36,800 nucleotides of DNA from Candidatus Blackburnbacteria bacterium RIFCSPLOWO2_01_FULL_40_20 (GCA_001816475.1 MHCC01000002.1:377-37176); one strand, 5' to 3'. Shown: positions 6,790 through 14,459, numbered from the stretch's first letter. The notes: generated from the letters alone by a model not told the origin. Translations and numbers: made by a program.

Positions 6790-7341
6790 CTAAAGCGCAG
6801 CATGCGTATCAAGAAGCCAATCAGCTATATTTCTTGTTTCTTCTAGGGTAAGCTCAGGAGAGGGACGGAATCCTCTGGCCTTGGCCAATCGTGCAATAGA
6901 ATATCTGTCTGCCAATAAATTAAAAATTTCACCATTATCAGCCTGCATCCCCAGCTGTATTCCTTTATCGGCCAATACATGGTAAATTGCGCCTGCTGGT
7001 GCACTACTTAAAACACAACCCAAAAAAGTAAATTTATCCGCCATTGCTTGAGATCTGGAACTTATGAGATAACCTGCTTCTTCTACCAACAGAACTGCAC
7101 CGCACGACAAACGAACATCACCCCGATTATTTAACTCAAATGCACAAGCGCTAAGCACATGATCTAAAACGTTTTCAACCTGCCTAGAAGTAAGATTTTG
7201 CGGTTTTTGAGCTGATTGTTCTATGTCCTCCACTATTATCTTTAGAAGGCTATAGTTGTAATCAACCTCTTCGACCGTTTCTTCAGGTTTTACACCAACG
7301 AATTCCGACCGAAGACCATTTACTGCTGTTTCAGCAGACAT
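6790..7341 (-). CDS. Hypothetical cytoplasmic protein
   Basis: The 183-residue product (MSAETAVNGL...) is mostly helical, with three cysteines, no signal peptide and no membrane helix. I recognise no domain. A middle section with GAVLLVEEAGYLI and FLGCVLSSAPAGAIYHVLADKG could form a small sensor-like alpha/beta unit, but this is only an impression. I chose the ATG at 7341 because a TTGACA/TAAGAT promoter with 17-nt spacing ends 5 nt upstream, implying a leaderless mRNA. A 9-bp inverted repeat spans this promoter, so the gene is probably repressible. It follows the Kef gene on the same strand but has its own promoter in the 37-nt gap. Confidence 0.65.
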   Translation of the reverse strand: MSAETAVNGLRSEFVGVKPEETVEEVDYNYSLLKIIVEDIEQSAQKPQNLTSRQVENVLDHVLSACAFELNNRGDVRLSCGAVLLVEEAGYLISSRSQAMADKFTFLGCVLSSAPAGAIYHVLADKGIQLGMQADNGEIFNLLADRYSIARLAKARGFRPSPELTLEETRNIADWLLDTHAAL

Positions 7342-7375
7342 GACACATCTTAAAGCGCTCACCGCGATGTGTCAA
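7341..7375 (-). promoter_or_regulatory. Promoter with inverted-repeat operator
   Basis: On the minus strand TTGACA and TAAGAT are 17 nt apart and the ATG follows 5 nt later. The arms TGACACATC and GATGTGTCA are perfect 9-bp complements. One arm overlaps the -35 box and the other lies between the -10 box and the start codon, so a dimeric repressor or an mRNA/DNA hairpin could block expression. Confidence 0.65.
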
Positions 7376-7378
7376 TGG

Positions 7379-9067
7379 TTAGTATCTTTCTTTTACCAAA
7401 CGATCAAAGTGGCGGTCGCGCAAGAGCTTAAAGTAGTCGCGCTTCAGGCCATGATAACTAAAAAGCTGGGCCAAGTGATCCCCACCAACAACTTGTGGCA
7501 CCACAACGTAATCTGCACCCTTCTCGTACAGTGCTAATGCGTCCAGGGGGATAGCGCTTGTAAATATTAAAAGAGGCTTTCGTTCAAATTTGGCTACAAA
7601 CTCCAACAAAATTAAGTTGTCTTCAACGTTTCCAACAGTTGAGATAACAAGTTTTGACTCCTCCAAATTAAGGGAGGACAAAGTTTCGACGTCTGAGACA
7701 TCCCCATAAAAAGCCGTATGGCCCTCTGCAATTAGTCTCTCTACAACAGACGGGTTAAAGTCAACAACAACCACTTCCTCCTCCAACCTCTTGAACGTCG
7801 GTAGTAGTCTGCGCCCTGTTCGATCGCAACCCAAGATAACAATATGTTTTGCAAATGTCTTGTTTATTGCCAAGGCATTTTCTTTGATCTTTTTCCTTTC
7901 AAATAACCGAAGAAAGTACTCAAGTTTTTTGTAAAAAACAGCACTATACGAAATTAGGTACGTTGAAACAAGCATTGTAAAAACTGCAGTTAACGTTACC
8001 AATCCCCCAATATTTTGAGAAACATGTCCTAAGCTTATGCCGAGCGCCACAACAATTAAAGAAAATTCTGAAAGTTGAGAAGATGAGGCAGCAACAAGAA
8101 AAGAAGTCCTCTTTTTATAGCCCATTGCCCCCAGGAGCGAGGTAATAACAAAAGGTTTAATAGTAATAACAAAGATAGACAACAAGACAGCAAGTAATAC
8201 TACACTTAAATTAATCCCAACTACCATCTTTGTTCCCAGTAGGAAAAAGAAAATTGTAATAAAAAAGTCACGCAAGGGCTTTACTCTTGAAGCAATTTGC
8301 AAGTGGCCTGATGAGTTCGCAAGTGCAACACCTGCCAAGAGGCCTCCAATTTCTGTGGAAAAACCTACCGCAGGTAGGCTGGCAACTGAAGCAACAAGAA
8401 GCATCCAACCAATACTTGAAACAAACAAGAGCTCAGATGAAGAAGTTGCAATCCTGTCAAAAATCTTTGGAAGAACAAACTTTGCCAAAATATACACTGT
8501 AAAAAAGAGTAAAGCTCCTTTAAGTATTACCCAAAAGAACGTTAATTCTGAAACAGATTGATTTTTAAATCCAGACAAAAAAACCAGAATCAAGATGGCT
8601 ACTACATCTTGAATCAACAAAAGTCCGACAGTCAATTTTCCATACAAACTGTCCAAATCTCTCTTTTCTGACAATAGCTTGACAATAATGATCGTGCTTG
8701 AAAAAGTAAGTGCCGCGGCAATGTAAAGTGATTCAACTGAATTAAATCCAAAGGCAAGAGAAACCAAAAACCCTAAAATGGAAGTAGCTGCTATTTGCCC
8801 GACTCCCAAAACCAATACGGAATCACCTATTCGCCAAAACTCCTTTAAACTAATTTCCAGACCAACCAAAAAAAGAAGGAGCGTTACGCCCATTTGGGCC
8901 ATTGCTTCGAGAAGCGGTTGTTGATGTTCCAGGTCAAACCCCAAAAGCCCAACAAATATTCCGGCTGTTAAATAACCAATAAAAAGAGGTTGGCGAAATA
9001 ATCGTGCAACAAATCCAAATGCACCGGCTGCAACAATTCCCAAACTAATTGTCAAAAAAACATTCAC
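7379..9067 (-). CDS. Kef-type cation/proton antiporter with TrkA-N domain
   Basis: This 562-residue inner-membrane protein belongs to the CPA2 family of K+ or Na+/H+ antiporters. The first 380 residues hold about 12 membrane helices with family motifs (FIGYLTAGIFVGLLG, LLLFLVGLEISLKEFW, GLLLIQDVVAILILV, EIGGLLAGVALA). The C-terminal 150 residues are a TrkA-N nucleotide-binding domain (HIVILGCDRTGRRLL, then VVVDFNPSVVERL), which gates ion flux in response to bound nucleotide. I chose the GTG at 9067 (VNVFLTISLG) over the ORF-track start 57 nt upstream, because TATACT ends exactly 6 nt before the GTG and transcription would start there. It probably helps with potassium or pH balance. Confidence 0.88.
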   Translation of the reverse strand: MNVFLTISLGIVAAGAFGFVARLFRQPLFIGYLTAGIFVGLLGFDLEHQQPLLEAMAQMGVTLLLFLVGLEISLKEFWRIGDSVLVLGVGQIAATSILGFLVSLAFGFNSVESLYIAAALTFSSTIIIVKLLSEKRDLDSLYGKLTVGLLLIQDVVAILILVFLSGFKNQSVSELTFFWVILKGALLFFTVYILAKFVLPKIFDRIATSSSELLFVSSIGWMLLVASVASLPAVGFSTEIGGLLAGVALANSSGHLQIASRVKPLRDFFITIFFFLLGTKMVVGINLSVVLLAVLLSIFVITIKPFVITSLLGAMGYKKRTSFLVAASSSQLSEFSLIVVALGISLGHVSQNIGGLVTLTAVFTMLVSTYLISYSAVFYKKLEYFLRLFERKKIKENALAINKTFAKHIVILGCDRTGRRLLPTFKRLEEEVVVVDFNPSVVERLIAEGHTAFYGDVSDVETLSSLNLEESKLVISTVGNVEDNLILLEFVAKFERKPLLIFTSAIPLDALALYEKGADYVVVPQVVGGDHLAQLFSYHGLKRDYFKLLRDRHFDRLVKERY

Positions 9068-9113
9068 AAAAACAGTATAGCAAAATTTAGAAAATCCGAT
9101 ATATAATTTAACA
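9068..9113. promoter_or_regulatory. Compact divergent leaderless promoters
   Basis: This 46-bp gap carries two outward -10 boxes: TATACT on the minus strand 6 nt from the Kef GTG, and TATAAT (9102-9107) on the plus strand 6 nt from the ASCH-gene ATG. Both would start transcription on the first base of the start codon. Confidence 0.65.
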
Positions 9114-9377
9114 ATGAAAATCAAGAAAAAAGTTTGGCCGGAGTATTTTGAAAGACTTTTAGGCGGATCTAAAACTTACGAGCTAAGACTTGCTGACTTT
9201 GAATGTAATCCTGGAGATGTTTTGGTTCTTGAGGAATGGGATCCAAAAACTGGAGACTACACAGGGCGCACACTAGAAAAGACCGTAACCTATGTTGATA
9301 AATTCAAAATCGATAAACTTTTTTGGCCAAAAGAAGAAATTGAAAAACACGGACTCCAAGTAATTTCCCTCAAGTGA
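9114..9377 (+). CDS. DUF3850/ASCH-domain protein
   Basis: This 87-residue protein is a complete DUF3850 unit of the ASCH/PUA-like fold, thought to bind RNA or nucleotides. Typical features are KVWPEYFERLLGGSKTYELRLADFE at the start, CNPGDVLVLEEWDP in the middle and TGRTLEKTVTYV near the end. It is cytoplasmic with no signal. The mRNA should be leaderless (TATAAT 6 nt before the ATG). Its stop TGA is followed at once by the -10 box of the M23 gene, so the two genes may be transcribed separately although only 13 nt apart. Confidence 0.85.
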   Translation: MKIKKKVWPEYFERLLGGSKTYELRLADFECNPGDVLVLEEWDPKTGDYTGRTLEKTVTYVDKFKIDKLFWPKEEIEKHGLQVISLK

Positions 9378-9383
9378 TATAAT
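9378..9383 (+). promoter_or_regulatory. M23-gene -10 box
   Basis: TATAAT directly follows the stop codon of the ASCH gene and ends 7 nt before the next ATG, again implying a leaderless transcript. Confidence 0.6.
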
Positions 9384-9390
9384 ATAGGGC

Positions 9391-10389
9391 ATGGAAAGAG
9401 CAAGACAGCTTACAAGACGCGACCTTCTCAAATTTGCTGGTATAGGCACAGCAGAGCTACTACTTTTTTCGTGTACCTCTTCACAACAACCATCAAACGC
9501 AACTTCTCCTGAAAAACCAAGTCCAACAATATCTCCTGAATCGCATGCGCTCGGCGAACACGATAAATTCCACTATCGAAGCGAGGGTAAAAATTTACCC
9601 GTGACCCCATTTTTATATCTCCCTTTCTCTCGTGTGGATTTTGGGAAAGTTACAGTTGCTCAAGGTTGGGAAGCAAACGAAAACGAAAAGGCCAGAAGTA
9701 AGGTTGTTGCACATGAGGCTATTGATTTTGCTGCACCTTACGGGACAAAAGTGGTCGCGCCTTGCGACGGAATTGTGATCTCGTCTTGTGAAGAAGGTTG
9801 GAGAGTTGTTGGTGAAAACCAAGTGGTGTACAACGGCAAAAAAGTTGCATACGGCGGTGGAATTTTTGTTGAAATTGCCCGTGAAGACGGCCAAAGAGTT
9901 CAACTCTTACACCTTTCAAGCCTTGACTCCTCTATACCGTTTAGTAAACCAAACCCCAAAAAGGATGGCGGTTGGAGTCCAACTAAGCACAGCCTACCGT
10001 TTGATGAACTAAAAAAGATTGGCAAACCGGTTAAAGCTGGCGACATAATTGGAACAGTCGGACTAACAGGTTTAGAACTCGGAACACTTGGAAAATATCA
10101 AGGAGAAGATAGGCCATTGTCCGTTACAGAAAATGAATTAGAAACATGGGACGAGGTCGGAGCGCATGTTCATTTGGAGATTTTTGAAAGAAATGAAAAA
10201 GGTGGAAAATTTGGAAGACGCGATCCATTTGCAATTTACTCAACTTTTGATAAATATTCACTCGATGGGAAAAAACCTCTTGGGAAAGATCCGCTGTTTT
10301 ACTTAAACCAAGGTATCCCGCAAACCTCAGCTCGCCTCTCTTTGCGCGACTGGGCACAATTTGTCACGAATATTCTCCGTCAAGCATAA
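9391..10389 (+). CDS. M23-family metallopeptidase, probable Tat lipoprotein
   Basis: This 332-residue exported protein is a LytM/M23 peptidoglycan endopeptidase. The N-terminus joins a twin-arginine-like motif (TRRDLLKF, residues 8-15) to a hydrophobic stretch and a lipobox-like LLFSC, with Cys28 as the probable lipidated residue. A Ser/Pro-rich linker (30-55) follows. The catalytic zinc ligands are visible: H108 and D112 in HEAIDFAAPYGT, and H259 and H261 in HVHLE. Insertions of about 80 residues between the two halves make the domain longer than a minimal LytM. It probably trims peptide cross-links in the wall. Tat export is inferred; whether the organism has tatA/tatC cannot be seen here. 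Confidence 0.85.
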   Translation: MERARQLTRRDLLKFAGIGTAELLLFSCTSSQQPSNATSPEKPSPTISPESHALGEHDKFHYRSEGKNLPVTPFLYLPFSRVDFGKVTVAQGWEANENEKARSKVVAHEAIDFAAPYGTKVVAPCDGIVISSCEEGWRVVGENQVVYNGKKVAYGGGIFVEIAREDGQRVQLLHLSSLDSSIPFSKPNPKKDGGWSPTKHSLPFDELKKIGKPVKAGDIIGTVGLTGLELGTLGKYQGEDRPLSVTENELETWDEVGAHVHLEIFERNEKGGKFGRRDPFAIYSTFDKYSLDGKKPLGKDPLFYLNQGIPQTSARLSLRDWAQFVTNILRQA

Positions 10390-10411
10390 CCGCGCAACAA
10401 AGCTCGAAAAT

Positions 10412-10445
10412 GGGTCCAATAGTGACCCAGTTTGATACCTTTGTC
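10412..10445 (+). terminator. Possible terminator after the M23 gene
   Basis: TGGGTC and GACCCA form a 6-bp hairpin with a 7-nt loop, about 20 nt past the stop, followed by a T-containing but interrupted tail. Weak by sequence. Confidence 0.4.
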
Positions 10446-10461
10446 AAAATTTAGCCTCAGT

Positions 10462-10478
10462 TCCACGTCAGACGTGGA
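10462..10478. repeat. Perfect 17-nt palindrome
   Basis: TCCACGTC-A-GACGTGGA is perfect around one central base. It sits between the two opposing terminator regions. It could be a protein-binding site or an extra hairpin of the convergent transcripts. Confidence 0.5.
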
Positions 10479-10485
10479 CAAAACA

Positions 10486-10586
10486 GTAACAAAAAGTCCC
10501 GATGTGCAAAGCTAGGACACCACGTCATATGTGGTAGGCCCGTAAAACGGGCCACTTCGGAAGTGTACTGGGTTGACACATCGGGA
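10486..10586 (-). terminator. Branched (cloverleaf-like) terminator of the rluD-type gene
   Basis: A 10-bp closing stem (TCCCGATGTG with CACATCGGGA) encloses three hairpins: ACCAC/GTGGT, GGCCCGT/ACGGGCC and ACTT/AAGT. On the minus strand the closing stem is followed by CTTTTTGTT, as in an intrinsic terminator, 3 nt after the pseudouridine-synthase stop codon. The multi-branched form is unusual and the element could also be released as a small RNA. Confidence 0.6.
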
Positions 10587-10589
10587 TAT

Positions 10590-11318
10590 CTAATCTCTAT
10601 CATCCACTTCATCAAGCATGCCAAGTACTTTTTGAAGATCTTCGGGAAGAGTTGATTCAAGTTGAATTCCCGTTCCGTCTTTTGGGCTTTTGAAGGAAAT
10701 TTTTGCAGCATGTAAAAAAAGCCTCGGGCACCATTTGCGATCGTTTCTCGCTGTCTTGCGGCCAGCGTAAAACTCATCCCCCACAATTGGATGTCCAATA
10801 TGTTTAAGGTGAATTCTTATTTGATGTGTTCTACCCGTTTTGGGGTAAAGCTCTAAAAGACTAAGCTCCTCGGTATTTTTACAGGTCACTTTGTTTTTTA
10901 CACTCAACACCACATATCTAGTTTCTGCTTCTCTACCTCCCGGCAAAACTCCAAATCTTTCCCTATTCCAAGGAAGACGACCAACAGACACAGAAATTGT
11001 TCCGCTTCCAGGCTCAACCCTACCATGGGCCAGTGCAACATAGGTCTTCTCCACCTCCCTTTCCTTAAATTGTCTTTGTAATTCTTCAAAAGCTTCTTTT
11101 GTTTTGGCAATAAGCAATATCCCACTCGTTTCCTTGTCTAACCTGTGCACAATTCCATTTCTACACTCTTGAAAATTGAAAATTGAAAATTGAAAATTAG
11201 CCGCCACCCATCCCTGAACGGTTTGATCTTTAACAGAGGCAGCATCATTTACAACCATTCCGGCTGGTTTATCAATAACGAGCACGGCGTTATCTTCAAA
11301 TAAGATTTTAGGCACCAT
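10590..11318 (-). CDS. RluA/RluD-family pseudouridine synthase
   Basis: This enzyme isomerises uridine to pseudouridine in RNA, probably 23S rRNA. At 242 residues it consists of the catalytic domain alone, without an S4 domain. The signature HRLDKETSGILLIAKT holds the catalytic aspartate. KPAGMVVND precedes it, and YPKTGRTHQIRIHLKHIGHPIVGD follows. Which uridine it modifies cannot be told from sequence. An ANFQFSIFNFQ segment just before NGIVHRLDKE is encoded by a tandem AAAATTG repeat (11170-11199), the same low-complexity DNA seen in intergenic gaps here. TAATAT lies 6 nt before the ATG, so the mRNA is probably leaderless. The gene ends at the branched terminator. Confidence 0.9.
   Translation of the reverse strand: MVPKILFEDNAVLVIDKPAGMVVNDAASVKDQTVQGWVAANFQFSIFNFQECRNGIVHRLDKETSGILLIAKTKEAFEELQRQFKEREVEKTYVALAHGRVEPGSGTISVSVGRLPWNRERFGVLPGGREAETRYVVLSVKNKVTCKNTEELSLLELYPKTGRTHQIRIHLKHIGHPIVGDEFYAGRKTARNDRKWCPRLFLHAAKISFKSPKDGTGIQLESTLPEDLQKVLGMLDEVDDRD
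11170..11199. repeat. AAAATTG tandem repeat inside the pseudouridine synthase gene
   Basis: Four near-identical 7-nt units (GAAAATT) lie in frame and encode NFQFSIFNFQ. Related AAATTTGAAATTT or AATTTTCAATTT tracts occur at about 4286-4320, 4918-4950 and 31020-31050 between genes. Confidence 0.7.
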
Positions 11319-11380
11319 CGGTAAATATTACCACAAAATTCGATTTGACTTACCAGACCTTCATATGCCTAAATGTATAT

Positions 11381-12616
11381 ATGGCCGAAGACGAAAAATT
11401 AACTCCAGAGCTTGTACACAAGCAAGCTGACGAAGTGGCTTTAAAAGCATGGAAAGAACAATTTCCCGAAAACAATCCAAGCATCCCGCTAAACAAGAGC
11501 TTGCTTTTAACACCTGCCGAAAAAGCTAGGGTCTTAAAAAGTGGAACTGACGTAAAGAAAAATGAAACTGAAGGGAGATATGACGAGGACTCAGATGAGT
11601 CAAGGTACACTCCGATTAGCGACGACGAATTCGAAGAGACAATTAACGGACTTGCAAGCAACGCCCCAAAGCTTAGGCACTTAATAGAAACTGAGGGACA
11701 AGAAACAGAAGAAGAGAATTTTCCAGAAAGACAAAAACTCAAAGAAACTTATAAAAGCCTTGCAAGCGCTCTAGATAAAATTGGGATTACCTCTGAAATA
11801 CGGGAATCTGGAATCAGTAAAGACGTAAAACTAATAGGTGTTGATGGTAGTTTTTATATTACGTCTCTCTCAACCCGTCATGCAGGTGGAGAACGAGGAA
11901 TACATATAACTAGAGAGTATCAATCAACAAACGGGATAACCGCCCACAAAGAAATGATATTGGAGCCTGACGGGAGCTGCGTTTGGAGAAGCAGATCTGG
12001 CGCTATTGAAGAAAAAGGACGGATTGGTGGCGTCGCTGAAGGAAATCCAAAGGTAGTGTTAATGGGAAGCGAAAGAATGGTTAATGTGATTTCAGTAGCA
12101 ATTGCCGAAAATCCACCAGACAAGATACATGAAAAGCTTAGAGAATGTAGAAACAAGCTCGTTGACTGTTTCAATTTAGGCGAAAGGACATATCAGACCG
12201 TAGTTGACCCGGAAACAAACGAAGTATACGAAGCGCATCGCTACTCTCCTTCAGGAGATAAAGAACTCGAATCAGAAATTAGGGTTATTAAATATGATCG
12301 CAAAAACGGAATTTGGGTACCTAGAGCAATCTATACAATTTCAGAAAATGGAGATGCTGATTTCGATATAATTTCTTCTGAGAAGTACAGCGTCCATTCA
12401 TTTATTCGTCATAACGAGGGAGGAGTTGACGCTTACGAGTTGAGAAACTCACACAGAGTCTTAATTGAGTTTCAACAACTTACAACGCGTTTTGCAAAGC
12501 CACAAGAAGCCCAAAGCAAGGCTGAAGAAAAACCACAGGAAAGTATCGAAACCAAAAATAATAACAAAAGCGGTCTAAGAGGCTTTTTAAGAAGATTCGG
12601 AAGAAACAAAACTTAG
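11381..12616 (+). CDS. Large hypothetical protein
   Basis: This 411-residue protein (MAEDEKLTPEL...) is hydrophilic, with no signal peptide or membrane helix. The N-terminal 110 residues are acidic and probably partly disordered (DEDSDESRYTPISDDEFEET). The central 250 residues alternate short strands and helices (VDGSFYITSLSTRH, ITREYQSTNGITAHKEMILEPDG) and look like a beta-rich fold. The C-terminus is a Gln/Lys-rich linker ending in a basic tail (GLRGFLRRFGRNKT). I recognise no family. I chose the ATG at MAEDEKL because the 12 codons before it cover the likely promoter (TTGACT and an AT-rich -10 near TAAATGTATAT). It sits between the pseudouridine synthase (divergent) and the DksA-like gene (convergent). 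Confidence 0.65.
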   Translation: MAEDEKLTPELVHKQADEVALKAWKEQFPENNPSIPLNKSLLLTPAEKARVLKSGTDVKKNETEGRYDEDSDESRYTPISDDEFEETINGLASNAPKLRHLIETEGQETEEENFPERQKLKETYKSLASALDKIGITSEIRESGISKDVKLIGVDGSFYITSLSTRHAGGERGIHITREYQSTNGITAHKEMILEPDGSCVWRSRSGAIEEKGRIGGVAEGNPKVVLMGSERMVNVISVAIAENPPDKIHEKLRECRNKLVDCFNLGERTYQTVVDPETNEVYEAHRYSPSGDKELESEIRVIKYDRKNGIWVPRAIYTISENGDADFDIISSEKYSVHSFIRHNEGGVDAYELRNSHRVLIEFQQLTTRFAKPQEAQSKAEEKPQESIETKNNNKSGLRGFLRRFGRNKT

Positions 12617-12624
12617 ACTTGGAC

Positions 12625-13023
12625 TTACCTCTTTTCCCTCTTCCCTTCGCACTTAATACAAAACGTTGCTTCGGGGTAAATTACTAAACGATCAGTGTCA
12701 ATTAGATTGTTGCATTCCTCGCAAATTCCATATTGACCAATTTTAACTCGAGTTAAAGCCTTTCTCATTTGAACAATTTTGCGATCTAACTCACGTTTTA
12801 GAGCGTCCGCTCTGGCGTGTCCAAATTGCTCAGCTGCTACAGTATCTGGCGACGCAAGGTTTTCTTCGCGGCCGTTGACAAAGGGGTCTTCCCGATCCAG
12901 GCCGGACCTTCTTGCCTCAAGAGATTTGAGTCGAGACGTTAAAAAATCTCCAATTGGAGCAAGCAATTTGGCCGGAATCCTTAGAGGATTAGTTTCTCCG
13001 TTTGATTTTGCTATTTTTTTCAT
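12625..13023 (-). CDS. DksA/TraR-type zinc-finger protein
   Basis: This 132-residue protein has the DksA/TraR layout: a long helical N-terminal part (coiled coil about residues 45-95, ALKRELDRKIVQMRKALTRV) and a C-terminal four-cysteine zinc finger (CEECNNLI...CIKCEGK). DksA proteins enter the RNA polymerase secondary channel and tune transcription with (p)ppGpp. The coiled-coil tip residues needed for this activity cannot be judged confidently, so a role in stringent-type control is likely but unproven. The start ATG follows an unusually structured 90-nt leader. It converges on the large hypothetical gene with an 8-nt gap. Confidence 0.85.
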   Translation of the reverse strand: MKKIAKSNGETNPLRIPAKLLAPIGDFLTSRLKSLEARRSGLDREDPFVNGREENLASPDTVAAEQFGHARADALKRELDRKIVQMRKALTRVKIGQYGICEECNNLIDTDRLVIYPEATFCIKCEGKREKR

Positions 13024-13114
13024 AAAACCTGTTTCAAAACTCGCCTTGTGAGCTCGTTTTGGGAGCTTCGCTAGGTTGTATGAACTAGTTTTGAAACCAG
13101 TTCATAAATTCAGT
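13024..13114 (-). promoter_or_regulatory. Structured gap upstream of the DksA-like gene
   Basis: Read on the minus strand, GTTTCAAAACT recurs as its inverse AGTTTTGAAAC about 60 nt later. A smaller ATGAACT/AGTTCAT hairpin sits at the distal end and GAGCT-type complementary pieces lie between. It may be a folded leader of the dksA-like mRNA, or the terminator of the membrane-protein gene ending at 13115. Confidence 0.4.
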
Positions 13115-13759
13115 TTACAAACCTGCTCTTTTATAAATTGTAAATGCCAATACCCCGGAAAGAACAACTCCAATTATAACATTTACACTCTCTGCTGGCA
13201 ATTGCGGCAATTGCGACACACTACCAATTGCAAAAACCGACAGGATTGCATACAAAAATAAATACACGCACAAGGACGCCATTCCAACAAACCCAATTCT
13301 TCCGGAAGGATACCAAGAAAGCTTTCGGTAGCGAGTCGAAATGAACCTATAAAGTAACATTGATAACAAAACTAATGCCACCTTAAGTAGTTGAATCTTA
13401 AGAGTAAGGAGGCTTGATAAATTGAAACTTACCACAGAAAACAAAAGTGCTAAATTAGAAAAAAGTAAAAACCAAAAAAACCCGATGGCGGAGGCGTCTA
13501 TTACTTCATAAAACTTAAAGGAAAATTTTTTTAATGAATATAGACTTGCTAATACTACTCCTAAGCTGACTGTCCAAAATAAATATTCCCGAGCCCAAGT
13601 GTATCCTACCCATTGTCCAATGAGACTACCAGCAAGAACAATTAAAGTAAATTTGAAAATGCAATTATGGGGATAGTCTTCTTTAAGCCTTCTCCAAAAA
13701 ACAAACGAGAAAGAAAAAGCTGCAAAAACTAAAAAGAGTGAGTTTGCAAAAGTAGTCAT
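13115..13759 (-). CDS. Multi-pass membrane protein, unknown
   Basis: From the ATG at MTTFANSLFLVF this is a 214-residue protein with about six membrane helices. The arrangement (helix, FVFWRRLKEDYPHN loop, helix with GSLIGQWVGYTWAREYLFW, later helix FYEVIDASAIGFFWFLLFSN) faintly recalls prolipoprotein diacylglyceryl transferase, but the conserved arginine and HGGL motifs are absent, so I do not assign it. The ORF track extends it by 79 residues; I rejected those because they are a translated REP-like repeat (IPNLFLEF...GLSGSTVLSSPSKD). No strong promoter is visible in front of the chosen start. Confidence 0.6.
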   Translation of the reverse strand: MTTFANSLFLVFAAFSFSFVFWRRLKEDYPHNCIFKFTLIVLAGSLIGQWVGYTWAREYLFWTVSLGVVLASLYSLKKFSFKFYEVIDASAIGFFWFLLFSNLALLFSVVSFNLSSLLTLKIQLLKVALVLLSMLLYRFISTRYRKLSWYPSGRIGFVGMASLCVYLFLYAILSVFAIGSVSQLPQLPAESVNVIIGVVLSGVLAFTIYKRAGL

Positions 13760-13789
13760 GTGTGCGTATTTATTTCTAACGCCATCTCT

Positions 13790-13918
13790 TGTCATTCCGG
13801 CGAAAGTCTTCGACACTGAGTCCTTCGACGGTGAGCTCAGGACTGTCGAACCGCTCAGACCGAAGGGCCGGAATCTATAAGAATTTTTTATAAATTCCAA
13901 AAACAAGTTCGGAATGAC
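13790..13918. repeat. REP-like palindromic repeat, copy A
   Basis: The unit starts TCATTCCGGCGAAAGT, holds an inner CTTCGACGGTGAGCTCAGGAC hairpin-forming core and ends GGAATCTATAAGAA...GTTCGGAATGAC. The ends are complementary (TCATTCCG / CGGAATGA). It lies between two divergent membrane-protein genes and translates into a false N-terminal extension. Copies are at 14460 and 19850, with a short form at 20449. Confidence 0.8.
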
Positions 13919-13935
13919 AAGAAAACTCTTGATCA

Positions 13936-13963
13936 TTGACAGGGACGCAGCAAAAATTATATC
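13936..13963 (+). promoter_or_regulatory. Promoter of the 13979 gene
   Basis: TTGACA and TATATC are 16 nt apart; transcription should begin roughly 9 nt before the GTG start, leaving almost no leader. Confidence 0.55.
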
Positions 13964-13978
13964 ATTTTCATTACTACC

Positions 13979-14440
13979 GTGCTTGAACTTCCACATACCA
14001 TTATCGGTGCAACTATAGCCCTAAAGGTTGGAAATCCTGCACTTGCACTCCCGCTTGCTTTGGCGAGCCACTTTATTGTGGATATGATTCCACATTGGAA
14101 CCCCCACTTAAACCGCGAAATGATGGAAAAAGGCAGACTAAGTGATAAAACGACATATGTGGTAATTGTAGACGTAGGTTTAAGTTTACTAGCAGGCTTT
14201 TTTATAGCTTCTCAGGCACTTCCAAATACAGGTCACTTTATAACAGTTTTGGCTGCTTCCTTTTTGGCAGTTGCCCCAGACGTTATCGAATCTCCCTATT
14301 ATTTCTTCAAAAAACATTACAAAATTATTGAAAAATTTATTGATTTCCAAAGAAGCATTCAAAATGATGCATCTCCGGTAGTGGGATTGTTAACCCAAGT
14401 TCTTGTAGTTGCAGCAGCCTTATGGTGGGTTTTGAAGTAA
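13979..14440 (+). CDS. Membrane protein with conserved histidines (YdjM-like)
   Basis: This 153-residue protein begins at a GTG (VLELPHTIIGATIALKVG). It has three or four hydrophobic segments and polar motifs close to the membrane: LPHTIIGA at the start, ASHFIVDMIPHWNPH (about 29-44) and AVAPDVIES (about 101-109). Histidine and aspartate in these positions recall the YdjM/LexA-regulated inner-membrane hydrolase group, whose members may bind metal, but the match is by eye and the function is unproven. The start is supported by a TTGACA/TATATC promoter 16 nt upstream. REP-like repeats lie on both sides. Confidence 0.65.
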   Translation: MLELPHTIIGATIALKVGNPALALPLALASHFIVDMIPHWNPHLNREMMEKGRLSDKTTYVVIVDVGLSLLAGFFIASQALPNTGHFITVLAASFLAVAPDVIESPYYFFKKHYKIIEKFIDFQRSIQNDASPVVGLLTQVLVVAAALWWVLK

Positions 14441-14459
14441 AACTAATTTAATACCTCTA

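Noticed and set aside
13115-13759. Prolipoprotein diacylglyceryl transferase (Lgt)
   Set aside because: Helix layout is similar, but the conserved HGGL and arginine motifs are absent.
13760-13996. 79-residue N-terminal extension of the membrane-protein ORF
   Set aside because: It is a translated REP-like repeat; the natural start is the ATG at 13759.
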